This document shows positions 24,531-33,237 of a stretch of 64,000 bases of DNA, piece by piece. A model generated the notes under the pieces. The model was not told the origin of the DNA. It ran no database searches and saw nothing but the letters and a program-made list of their open reading frames with translations. The position numbers and the translations under genes were made by a program. Source of the stretch: CAG-411 sp050875145 (GTDB taxonomy: Bacteria > Bacillota > Clostridia > Lachnospirales > Lachnospiraceae); NCBI GenBank assembly GCA_050875145.1, contig JBNMLH010000006.1, positions 1 through 64,000 on the forward strand, written 5' to 3'. Within the stretch, counting starts at the first letter, position 1. Each line of letters begins with the position of its first letter.

Positions 24531-27500
24531 ATGAAAAAACACTGGAGAGCATTTACTGGCTTACTCGTATGTTTTGCTATCTTAGCTGCTGGTACAATTG
24601 GTTACTTTCTAAATAACGATTTCTTAGTAAAAGAGAAGAATCATTCTAATGTGGTTGCAAGTATAGCCACTTCCGCTAATGCAGGGGATTTTGTTATTTT
24701 GGAGATTGTTCCAGACATGAGTTATGCCCAGCTTGGTTATTTACAGGCTGGATCAGAGCCTATTGATATTTTAAAAGCATCAAAGGCTGGAAAGGCAGAT
24801 GAAATTGCAAAGATTGCAGGTGGCGGAGTTACGTTAAAGAAAACAATTGATGGAGAAACCTATAAGCAATTGAACCAAATTTATGATAATATGGATAAAT
24901 ATTGGGAGCAGACTGCATCAGGAAGTTCCATTCAGGCAAATAACAAGTATACCTTTGTAGGCGGCAAGTCATTCCCTATTAATACAAACTCTTTGCGAAG
25001 CATGTTTTCTTCACAGATTAGTTCTGATGATAAGGTTGTTGTAAAGACCGTTACAGCGAAAGATTTGAATGCCGCTGAGACAAGTGATATCAAGGCATTG
25101 CTAGATAAGACAGATCTTATTTATGTCTCTGAATCTTATGTAGACGGAGCAAAATCAGCACAGCAGGACCTTGCCAAAAATTATGCAGGGGAAAGTAATC
25201 CAGGACAAAAATTTACAAGTGGTAAATGTGATGCAAGTTGGAGTGTAGTCAAAACGATTTTCCAATATGTTGCAGACAAAGAAAATCCACTTCCGATTAT
25301 GATGGATAAAGAAATTTATACAGATGCTTTATCTACGGATAGCGAGAGTGTAGATACGGTACAATATGAATTAAATCGTAATGTAAAGTATGCTTCTAAG
25401 ACAAAGGATACGTGGGAAGCAAATGGCGACCTGTTTAAGAAGACCACTTATAAAGCAGGCACATCCAAAGCAGCATCTAATAATAATATGTATAAATTGT
25501 ATTTAATGTCGATGTTCCGTGATCCGGCAGAGTTTTATAATTTATTTGTGGAAAGTAAGTTAATCGATGGAAGCGGAAAGTACGCTTTACAGTCTGGAAA
25601 TGCTGCGTCCTATTGGAATACCTATACTTTTTTACCGTGTAAAAAAGAGATTAAACATAGCGATCATGAAGAGGGAGATACCAGCTTTTGGGAAAATGAT
25701 ATGTCGATTTCCTTAGAGCCAAAGAGTGGAAAGTGGGTTAACTGTAATGGCATTTCTTTTGAGCAGAATAAGTCGAGTTCCTTTTTAGATAGCAAGAATG
25801 AAATAGTGCAAATATTAAAGTATAAACCTCGTTCTTGTATCAATGGAGAAACCTATGATGTGTTAGAGTTGGAACCAGCAAATCATTTCTCTTTATCCGC
25901 AGCGTATATTGAACAGTTATTACCATATACCAGTTACACGACAAAAGACACCTTTAAGTTAAAGATTACGAAGATGACAACGGCCGAGTATGTGGGTAAG
26001 ACAAGTGAATTGGCATCAAACTATGATTTGGTATATATTGGTAATGATATAAAAGGGTTGCATACAAAGAAAGATAGCAATGGAAAATTGATCACGGATT
26101 ATTCGTCTAAAAATGAACATATGAATGGTGTAATCTATGCCCATTTAGGTGCAAAAGTGTTGTTTAATTATGGACAATTGACAGATACATCAAACAGTAA
26201 TGGCAGCAATTCAAATGGTGTGGCATTTTTTAATGCTGGAGATAGTGGTACCTTACATTATTCTGGAAATGATATAACAGAATTAAAGAAAAAACAATTA
26301 ACGACCTATTTGGATACAGGGCTTCCAGTTGTAGTGGCAGATGGATTGATTAAAGATGCAAAAAAAGATAGTCCGATGTATTTTAATGACAAGTCAAATA
26401 ACAATATGCGTAATTTCTTAAAGGAAAGAGCCGATGATTTATTATCATTAGATTTCAATTATCGTTCTGTTTCCGATGAAGAGGCAAATGAAAAAATTAA
26501 TCGTTTGACAAAGAAGAAACCAACGCTTACAATTTCTAGTTTGCGAGCAGGTGGAACTACATATACGGATTTAAGTAAATGTAATGTTTATAAATTTGAT
26601 AAGAACTCCGAAAATCGTAAATTTACATTTAGTTACAAAGTTGACAACCCAGAGGATTCTACTGCGGATTTTGTTTTGAACTTTTACGTTGATAAAAATG
26701 CGGATGGTCGTTTTACAAAAGCAGAACGTGTAGGTGGAAAGAGTTTTACGGGTAATGGGAGTAATTATACTTATACATTTAGTATGAATCCAAGTTATAC
26801 AGGTGCATTCACATGGAAAATAGAAGTGTATCCGAAAAATAATCCTGGAATGGTTTGTTCGCAGATTGGTTATAGTACCATTCGTTTTACGAATAATGAT
26901 GTAGCCAAAAGAACGGTACATGTATTACAGGTGCAGGCGGTAGCTGGAAATAATAAGCATAATACTGATTGGGGACGAGGAAAAGCACAACAGATTAATT
27001 TGTCAGATTCCGCCTTTACAAAGTATTTGAAACAAGATGAGGTAAGTAAAGATTTTGATATTAAGATAACCGTAATTGATTTGCAGGACTTTACCTATGG
27101 AAAAGATGGTTCGGAATACTACAATAAAGATCATGGTGGTTGGTATGATAAAAATTATAAAGAGAAGTTATCCAGAGTGAATTTGCAGGAAAAATATGAT
27201 ATGATTATTTTTGGGTTTGCAGACAGTTATCGTGATTTGGAATTTAACAATACTAAGATTGCAAAGGATATACAGGATTATATTGATGCAGGAAGGAGTG
27301 TCATGTTCTCGCACGATTTAACTTCCCAGATTAATAACGAAAATGCCTTGAAAGATGAAAAGAACACTTCTGTTTTTATGGAAAATACCAATGGAAAAGG
27401 CTTTAATAAATGGATGCGTGATGCGATGGGATTGGATCGTTATAATCAAGGCAAACGAATTTCCAGCAAGAAAAGTTGTAATAATTATACAAAAACCAGT

Positions 27501-28595
27501 GATGGCGAGAAGTATGGATTTACTTATACGGCATTAATGCAATACAGTAACTTTAGAAGAAATTGGAATAAGGGGGGGAAAAATCATATTGATGGTTGGT
27601 TTGGACCATATAATCCTTTGTATATCAATTTATTATCAAGAAATAATCAAGAAAGTGGTAAGGATGCTGGAAAAGGATGGCCATATATTGGTATTCCAGA
27701 TGGGGCTTCTACACCTGAAGATGGGGATGCGTATGCGACACAACGAGTAACAGAGGTCAATGAGGGACAGATTACCAAATATCCATTTGACTTGTCTGAA
27801 TATAAGAATTCGGATGGTACCTATCCAATTTCTACAACTCATGGACAGGCGTATCAGTTGAATGTGGAGTCAGATGATGTGGTATGTTGGTTTGCATTGA
27901 GTGATAAAGGAAATGGAAAAGGCTGGTATAGTGCATCTCCAAATGATGCAGCAAATAACTATTACATTTATAATAAGGGAAATGTTACCTATACAGGTGT
28001 TGGACATTCCAAACTTAGTGAAATGACAGAGTTTGAGAAAAAATTGTTTATCAATACTATGATCGCTGCGCTACGTGCTGGTGTAGAAGGACCACAACCG
28101 GAAATTACAAATGGATTTAATATTCCAGAGGGGGATGAAGACTGTTATGTTGTATATGCTGATGTAGATGCAGATTCTGAAGACAAAGAGTTTAATAAGA
28201 CAGAAGATGTAGAGTTTTATGCGCATGATGACAGTACGAAAGCTGAGTTCGTGTATGTTTCCTTAGCAGTACAGGGAAAAAAAGGCGAAGAGTACGAAGA
28301 AGTGTCAGATGGATATACTTTGGTAGATCAGAATGGAAATACGCTTTCTCCAGTTACGATTACCAGTGAGGAAGACGGGGAGACACACAAAGCTTGGAAA
28401 ATAAAGAAGTCTGATCTGGCCTCTGATTCTGGTGTTATAACTTATACGATAAAGTATCCAAGAGCAGTATTGGAACATCAAGCTTCTCAGAAATTCAAAA
28501 TCTATGCATATAGTTATGAAGGAGAAGGAAAGTATAAAGTAAAAGGATATCAGTATGGCGGTATTATGCGTCGTGCACAATTCAAATTAGACTAA
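24531..28595 (+). CDS. Very large secreted DUF5057-like protein at the end of the pilus operon
   Basis: 1354 residues. One N-terminal membrane anchor or uncleaved signal (about residues 7-27) is followed by a wholly extracytoplasmic protein. The start of the mature part (F-V-I-L-E-I-V-P) is what I associate with DUF5057-type proteins of Lachnospiraceae; this is recalled, not searched. Two Rossmann-like segments (about 490-615 and 885-935, with L-V-Y-I-G-N-D and M-I-I-F-G-F-A-D) resemble inactive class I amidotransferase-like folds. The middle (about 660-790) is beta-rich and the C-terminus Ig-like. No sortase motif is seen. It is AGGAGG-led and ends at a strong terminator. Position suggests a pilus-associated or envelope function. 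Confidence 0.6.
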   Translation: MKKHWRAFTGLLVCFAILAAGTIGYFLNNDFLVKEKNHSNVVASIATSANAGDFVILEIVPDMSYAQLGYLQAGSEPIDILKASKAGKADEIAKIAGGGVTLKKTIDGETYKQLNQIYDNMDKYWEQTASGSSIQANNKYTFVGGKSFPINTNSLRSMFSSQISSDDKVVVKTVTAKDLNAAETSDIKALLDKTDLIYVSESYVDGAKSAQQDLAKNYAGESNPGQKFTSGKCDASWSVVKTIFQYVADKENPLPIMMDKEIYTDALSTDSESVDTVQYELNRNVKYASKTKDTWEANGDLFKKTTYKAGTSKAASNNNMYKLYLMSMFRDPAEFYNLFVESKLIDGSGKYALQSGNAASYWNTYTFLPCKKEIKHSDHEEGDTSFWENDMSISLEPKSGKWVNCNGISFEQNKSSSFLDSKNEIVQILKYKPRSCINGETYDVLELEPANHFSLSAAYIEQLLPYTSYTTKDTFKLKITKMTTAEYVGKTSELASNYDLVYIGNDIKGLHTKKDSNGKLITDYSSKNEHMNGVIYAHLGAKVLFNYGQLTDTSNSNGSNSNGVAFFNAGDSGTLHYSGNDITELKKKQLTTYLDTGLPVVVADGLIKDAKKDSPMYFNDKSNNNMRNFLKERADDLLSLDFNYRSVSDEEANEKINRLTKKKPTLTISSLRAGGTTYTDLSKCNVYKFDKNSENRKFTFSYKVDNPEDSTADFVLNFYVDKNADGRFTKAERVGGKSFTGNGSNYTYTFSMNPSYTGAFTWKIEVYPKNNPGMVCSQIGYSTIRFTNNDVAKRTVHVLQVQAVAGNNKHNTDWGRGKAQQINLSDSAFTKYLKQDEVSKDFDIKITVIDLQDFTYGKDGSEYYNKDHGGWYDKNYKEKLSRVNLQEKYDMIIFGFADSYRDLEFNNTKIAKDIQDYIDAGRSVMFSHDLTSQINNENALKDEKNTSVFMENTNGKGFNKWMRDAMGLDRYNQGKRISSKKSCNNYTKTSDGEKYGFTYTALMQYSNFRRNWNKGGKNHIDGWFGPYNPLYINLLSRNNQESGKDAGKGWPYIGIPDGASTPEDGDAYATQRVTEVNEGQITKYPFDLSEYKNSDGTYPISTTHGQAYQLNVESDDVVCWFALSDKGNGKGWYSASPNDAANNYYIYNKGNVTYTGVGHSKLSEMTEFEKKLFINTMIAALRAGVEGPQPEITNGFNIPEGDEDCYVVYADVDADSEDKEFNKTEDVEFYAHDDSTKAEFVYVSLAVQGKKGEEYEEVSDGYTLVDQNGNTLSPVTITSEEDGETHKAWKIKKSDLASDSGVITYTIKYPRAVLEHQASQKFKIYAYSYEGEGKYKVKGYQYGGIMRRAQFKLD

Positions 28596-28600
28596 AGAGG

Positions 28601-28643
28601 ACAGTGGTAGTAAGTTGAAAAGCTTATTGCCGCTGTTTTTTTA
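28601..28643 (+). terminator. Terminator of the pilus operon
   Basis: A 14-bp stem (28601-28614 with 28623-28636, three G-U pairs), 8-base loop, then seven T. Confidence 0.88.
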
Positions 28644-28687
28644 TTTTTAAGAAAAGAGTTCTTATGGTATTTTAGTACCTTCTTTCG

Positions 28688-28716
28688 TTGACATAAATTT
28701 TTATAAATTGTATAAT
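28688..28716 (+). promoter_or_regulatory. Perfect consensus sigma-A promoter
   Basis: TTGACA (28688-28693), a 17-base spacer and TATAAT (28711-28716). It is the best promoter match noticed in the window and drives the rhomboid-like gene and probably the GT-C fusion. A small interrupted palindrome (GGTA..TACC, about 28666-28680) lies directly upstream. Confidence 0.88.
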
Positions 28717-28812
28717 AGAAAGGATTGTATGTACATAATAATAGAAGTAATAAAAAGTACATGACAATGGAATGGCAGGAAAGGCTAAAAAAGAGAAAGA
28801 AGGAGTGAATGG

Positions 28813-29715
28813 ATGAAGTTTCTGAACAATTTTGAAAGAAAATTCGGCAAATATGCAATACCAAATTTGATAAAGTATATTCTTGGATTGTATGTAATTG
28901 GTACGTTGTTAGAACTGATTGTACCAGGATTTTATGGGAGTTATCTGGCACTGGATTTTGACATGGTGGCAAAAGGACAGATATGGAGACTACTTACCTT
29001 TATTATGGCGCCATATGCGATTGGTAGCGGTTCAGGTATGTTTTTATCATTTTTCTTTTTGATTATTGAGGTCAGCTTGTATTATATGATTGGAAATGCA
29101 TTGGAACAGGCATGGGGCAGTTTTCGTTTCAACTTATATATCATTAGTGGAATCGTGTTTAATATTATTGCCGCATTGATTATATATATTTCCTATAAGA
29201 ACTTGCTTGGAGTATCTATACCATATGCAAGTATTTCGGCTGGAGGTATACAGTATATTGGACTGGATTATATATTCCAATCTATGTTTTTAGCATTTGC
29301 ATTTTTGTTCCCAGATGTGCAGGTACTATTTATGATGGTCATTCCTTTAAAAGTAAAATGGCTTGGATATTTGTATGGCGTTATTCTTGCATTTAATATT
29401 ATTACAAATTTTGCAGGAGGAGCTTATGTACTGGGAACTGCAATGTTAGTTAGTATGGCAAACTTCCTGTTGTTTGCACTTTGGTCATGGAAGTCAAGAA
29501 GACCAACTATGGCACAAGTGAAGAGAAGACGACAATTTCACAAACAGGTGCGTACCGCTTCGACAAAAGCAGGAGAGCCAAGACATCGTTGTGCAATCTG
29601 TGGTAGGACAGAATTGGATAATCCTAATTTAGAATTTCGGTTCTGTTCAAAATGTGATGGAAATTATGAATATTGTAGCGATCATTTGTTTACACATGAA
29701 CATGTGAAAAAATAA
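28813..29715 (+). CDS. Rhomboid-like membrane protein with C-terminal zinc ribbon
   Basis: 300 residues, about six membrane segments up to about residue 225. The motif G-Q-I-W-R-L-L-T-F after the first loop is a rhomboid-superfamily hallmark. The catalytic G-x-S-G is not found in the later membrane helices, so it is probably a non-protease rhomboid relative. A basic linker (R/K-rich, about 230-255) leads to a treble-clef-like zinc site: C-A-I-C-G, then C-S-K-C and Y-C-S-D-H. The ATG follows AAGGAG. It shares the strong promoter with the GT-C fusion 39 bases downstream. Function is unknown; it may be a membrane scaffold or chaperone (inference). Confidence 0.65.
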   Translation: MKFLNNFERKFGKYAIPNLIKYILGLYVIGTLLELIVPGFYGSYLALDFDMVAKGQIWRLLTFIMAPYAIGSGSGMFLSFFFLIIEVSLYYMIGNALEQAWGSFRFNLYIISGIVFNIIAALIIYISYKNLLGVSIPYASISAGGIQYIGLDYIFQSMFLAFAFLFPDVQVLFMMVIPLKVKWLGYLYGVILAFNIITNFAGGAYVLGTAMLVSMANFLLFALWSWKSRRPTMAQVKRRRQFHKQVRTASTKAGEPRHRCAICGRTELDNPNLEFRFCSKCDGNYEYCSDHLFTHEHVKK

Positions 29716-29754
29716 TATATTTACTTTGCGTAGTACGCAGAATGGAGGATGAAA

Positions 29755-32700
29755 ATGGGACTGGTAAATGTGTTTACCATTGTATACTTGCTTGCGATAT
29801 TTGTTCTGTATATTACTATGATATTGAACAAAAAGACAGTAACAATGGGAGTGAAGCAAAATAAGACAATCAATTGGCTAAATTTGGCTATATTATTGAT
29901 TGTTGGGTTGCTGATTCGATTTATTTTAGCAAAGATTGATTCGGGATATGAGACGGATATGAATTGCTTTTCTTATTGGTCAGACTGGGCATATCAGGAT
30001 GGTTTAGGAAAATACTATAATATACAGGATCGATTTACAGATTATACGCCTGGATATATTTATATTTTGTGGATTGTAGGTTGGTTCCGCCATATGGTAC
30101 CATCTTTGGCTACTTCTACTATAATAGTGAAGATGCCTGCAATATTGTTTGATTTAGCAACTTGTGCATTGATTTATAAAGTGGCTCGCAAGTATTTTGA
30201 TGAAAGAGCTTCCCTGCTTCTTTCTGCATTTTATTTGTTCAATCCGGTTATTTTGATTGATTCTGCTATGTGGGGACAGGTGGATTCTGTATTTACATTT
30301 TTTATTGCATTGATGGTCGTATTGATTGCAGAGCATAAGTTGATTCCGTCTTATTTTGTATTTGCAATCAGTATATTGATGAAACCGCAGGCGTTAGTAT
30401 TAACACCGGTTTTGATTTATGGAATTTTAGATCAGGTTATCTTAAATAATTTTTCTGTGAAACGTTTCTTTAAGGAACTTGGTTTTGGAATACTTGCTAT
30501 TTTATTAATGTTTGCTTGTACAATTCCATTTCGTTTTGATCAGTATTGGATTACTTTTGCTGCTAATACGCTTACAAATGGCACACAGACATGGCTTCCT
30601 GTTTCGGCTGTTGGATTGACTGCAGCAACAGGTAACTTCTTTGTTAAGCTGTTTCAGATGTTGTTGGGTGTACTTGCTCTCTATACGGGAACGATGAGTT
30701 CTTATGAGTATGCATCTGTAAATGCTTATAATTTCTGGGAGATGTTTGGTTTAAACTGGCATAGTCAGGATGAAACAGCTTTAGGGATGAGTTACGCTAA
30801 ATGGGGAACTATATTTATTATTTTACTTGTGGTGGTGGCAACAATCTTTTGCTATATCAATCGAAAGAAAGAAAATGGAAGTAAATATTTCCTAATTGGT
30901 GCATTTATAGCGGCTGGTTTCTTTACTATGTCAGTCCGTGTACATGAGAGGTATATGTTCCCAATCTTTGTACTTTTGATTTTAGCATTTTTGTACAAGC
31001 CAAGAAAAGAATACCTTTTTATATTTATGGGATTAACGATAGCACAGGTTAATAATATATGGCATGCTTTTAAGTATTATCCGGATAAATTTGACTGGCA
31101 TGCAAAGTTTCCACGAGTAATTGGTGTTTTACATGTACTTCTTTTTGTTTGCATTATTGTGGTGTTCATAAAAGATTTGATTTTAGAAAGAGGTCAGGCA
31201 GAAGAAACGGTTGAGGAGAATCTTTTACATGGAATAAAAAAGGACGGTATATTGATGAAGATACAGGAATACTGGAAAGATTGGAAGCCTAGAAAAAGTC
31301 AAAGCAAGATGAAGATGACAAAGTTTGACTGGATTGCGATTGCTGCCATTACACTTGTGTATGCCGCTATTGCTCTGTTTAATTTGGGAGATAAGGATGC
31401 ACCTCAGACTTACTGGGAAACTTATACACAGGGTGATACTATATATTTTGACTTTACAAATAAAACATCAAATTTAACTAAGTTAGCATATTTTGATGGA
31501 AGATACGAAAATCGTGAATTTTATTTGGAAGAAAGTGCAGATAATGTTACATGGACACCTGTTTCTGTAAATTCACAGGATGTGGCATCTTTAGGTGGAG
31601 AGGCATCTAAATTTACAATGAGTAGTGTATTTTGTTGGGCGTCAGCAGATATTTCAGTCACACAGCCTTATGTACGACTTCGTTGTAATTCCAACGAAAC
31701 AGTAATCAATGAACTTGTATTTTTTGATGAACAGGGAAATTCTGTACAACCTGTAAATGCAGCAGATTATGCAAATCTGTTTGACGAACAGAAAAAATAC
31801 CCGGATATTACAACTTTCCGCAATAGTACATATTTTGATGAAATTTATCATGCTAGAACGGCATATGAGATGACAAAGAATTTGTACAATTATGAATGGA
31901 CTCATCCACCATTGGGTAAATTTATTATGTCTATTGGTATTCGTATTTTTGGTATGTGTCCATTTGGATGGCGTATCATGGGTACTTTGTTTGGTATTGC
32001 TATGTTGCCAATTTTTTATATGTTTTCAAGAAAAGTGTTTAAGAAGGGATGGCTTGCAGCATTTACAACAACTTTGTTTGCCGCAGACTTTATGCATTTT
32101 ACGCAGACACGTATCGCGACAATTGATGTGTATGTTACCTTCTTTATCATACTGATGTTCTATTTTATGTATCAGTATTATTGTATGAGCTTTTATGATA
32201 CACCACTGAAAAAGACATTTGTACCGCTTTTATTTAGTGGTATTTTTATGGGACTTGGCTGCGCAAGTAAATGGCCTGGCGTATATGCTGGTGTTGGTTT
32301 GGCGATTGTATTCTTTATTGTTGTGTTTAGACGTTATATGGAGTATCACCATGCATGGTTGCATCCGAAGGAAGAAACGAATGGCATAAAAAATGAAGTG
32401 ATTATTAAGAGTTTCCATAAAAATTTGATTAAGACATTAGCATTTTGTGTTTTAGCATTTATTATCATACCGGGAACTATTTATACATTATCATACATTC
32501 CATTTAACAATGGACAGGATATGGGATTGATTCAGCGTATGATTAAAAATCAGATTGATATGTGGAATTATCATTCTAAATTGGATGCTACTCATCCATT
32601 TTCTTCTACTTGGTATCAGTGGCCAATCATGCAGAGACCAATCTGGTATTATACGGCAACTATTAAGCCAGCGGTAGAAGGTGTTTCAGGTGCAATTCAG

Positions 32701-33117
32701 GGAAATATTAGTGCCTTTGGTAATCCACTTGTTTGGTGGGCTGGTATTCCTGCATTTGCCTATGTGCTTTATAGAAGTATCCGTTATAAGGATAAGAATG
32801 GAATTTTCTTAAGCGTTGCTTATATGGCACAGCTTACACCATGGATGGGCGTGGCTCGTTGTACATTTATTTATCACTATTTCCCAAGTGTACCATTTAT
32901 TACGATTATGATTGGTTACTGTATGTATCATTTGTATGAGTCTTGTAAGACTGAGAAGGGAAGGAAAAATGTAAAACTTGCTTGCATAATCTATGCAGCT
33001 TGTGCGATTGGATTATTTATTATGTTCTATCCGGTTATTTCCGGTTATCCGATTGATGTAACTTATGTAAAGAAATTTTTACGTTGGTTTAGCAGTTGGC
33101 AATTAGCATCTGTATAA
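29755..33117 (+). CDS. Dual GT-C glycosyltransferase with C-terminal protein O-mannosyltransferase (PMT, GT39) domain
   Basis: 1120 residues from ATG 29755; the ATG at 29749 abuts GGAGG. Residues 1 to about 475 form a GT-C membrane domain (ten or so helices) with the acidic loop motif Y-E-T-D-M-N-C-F-S-Y-W. Residues about 545-655 are an extracytoplasmic beta-sandwich resembling a discoidin/F5-8C domain. The rest is a PMT domain: D-E-I-Y-H-A (about residue 695), then W-T-H-P-P-L-G-K, helices, and a His/Trp-rich loop. PMTs move mannose from a polyprenyl phosphate to Ser/Thr of exported proteins. The N-terminal unit may make or use the same lipid sugar. Two GT-C units in one chain is unusual. 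Confidence 0.8.
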   Translation: MGLVNVFTIVYLLAIFVLYITMILNKKTVTMGVKQNKTINWLNLAILLIVGLLIRFILAKIDSGYETDMNCFSYWSDWAYQDGLGKYYNIQDRFTDYTPGYIYILWIVGWFRHMVPSLATSTIIVKMPAILFDLATCALIYKVARKYFDERASLLLSAFYLFNPVILIDSAMWGQVDSVFTFFIALMVVLIAEHKLIPSYFVFAISILMKPQALVLTPVLIYGILDQVILNNFSVKRFFKELGFGILAILLMFACTIPFRFDQYWITFAANTLTNGTQTWLPVSAVGLTAATGNFFVKLFQMLLGVLALYTGTMSSYEYASVNAYNFWEMFGLNWHSQDETALGMSYAKWGTIFIILLVVVATIFCYINRKKENGSKYFLIGAFIAAGFFTMSVRVHERYMFPIFVLLILAFLYKPRKEYLFIFMGLTIAQVNNIWHAFKYYPDKFDWHAKFPRVIGVLHVLLFVCIIVVFIKDLILERGQAEETVEENLLHGIKKDGILMKIQEYWKDWKPRKSQSKMKMTKFDWIAIAAITLVYAAIALFNLGDKDAPQTYWETYTQGDTIYFDFTNKTSNLTKLAYFDGRYENREFYLEESADNVTWTPVSVNSQDVASLGGEASKFTMSSVFCWASADISVTQPYVRLRCNSNETVINELVFFDEQGNSVQPVNAADYANLFDEQKKYPDITTFRNSTYFDEIYHARTAYEMTKNLYNYEWTHPPLGKFIMSIGIRIFGMCPFGWRIMGTLFGIAMLPIFYMFSRKVFKKGWLAAFTTTLFAADFMHFTQTRIATIDVYVTFFIILMFYFMYQYYCMSFYDTPLKKTFVPLLFSGIFMGLGCASKWPGVYAGVGLAIVFFIVVFRRYMEYHHAWLHPKEETNGIKNEVIIKSFHKNLIKTLAFCVLAFIIIPGTIYTLSYIPFNNGQDMGLIQRMIKNQIDMWNYHSKLDATHPFSSTWYQWPIMQRPIWYYTATIKPAVEGVSGAIQGNISAFGNPLVWWAGIPAFAYVLYRSIRYKDKNGIFLSVAYMAQLTPWMGVARCTFIYHYFPSVPFITIMIGYCMYHLYESCKTEKGRKNVKLACIIYAACAIGLFIMFYPVISGYPIDVTYVKKFLRWFSSWQLASV

Positions 33118-33126
33118 AAGATGATT

Positions 33127-33162
33127 AAATGTCCTGTGAGAAGCGATTCTCGCAGGGCATTT
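33127..33162 (+). terminator. Hairpin terminator after the GT-C fusion
   Basis: A 16-bp stem (33127-33142 with 33147-33162, two G-U pairs) and a 4-base loop. The T run after it is short and broken, so efficiency is uncertain. Confidence 0.6.
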
Positions 33163-33197
33163 CTGATTCAAAGCTTTTCTTTTTTGGTAAATACTGC

Positions 33198-33203
33198 TAT
33201 AAT
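33198..33203 (+). promoter_or_regulatory. -10 element for the 33.2 kb gene cluster
   Basis: TATAAT at 33198-33203, 34 bases before the ATG. The -35 region (33175-33180, TTTTCT) is poor. The site rules out the longer reading frame that begins at 33121. Confidence 0.5.
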
Positions 33204-33237
33204 AAACGTTAAGTGCATGGAAAAGGAGAAAACACAT

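Noticed and set aside
33121..33237. 39-codon N-terminal extension of the 33.2 kb gene
   Set aside because: It begins in the terminator stem of the previous gene and spans the -10 element; the ATG at 33238 has the ribosome binding site.
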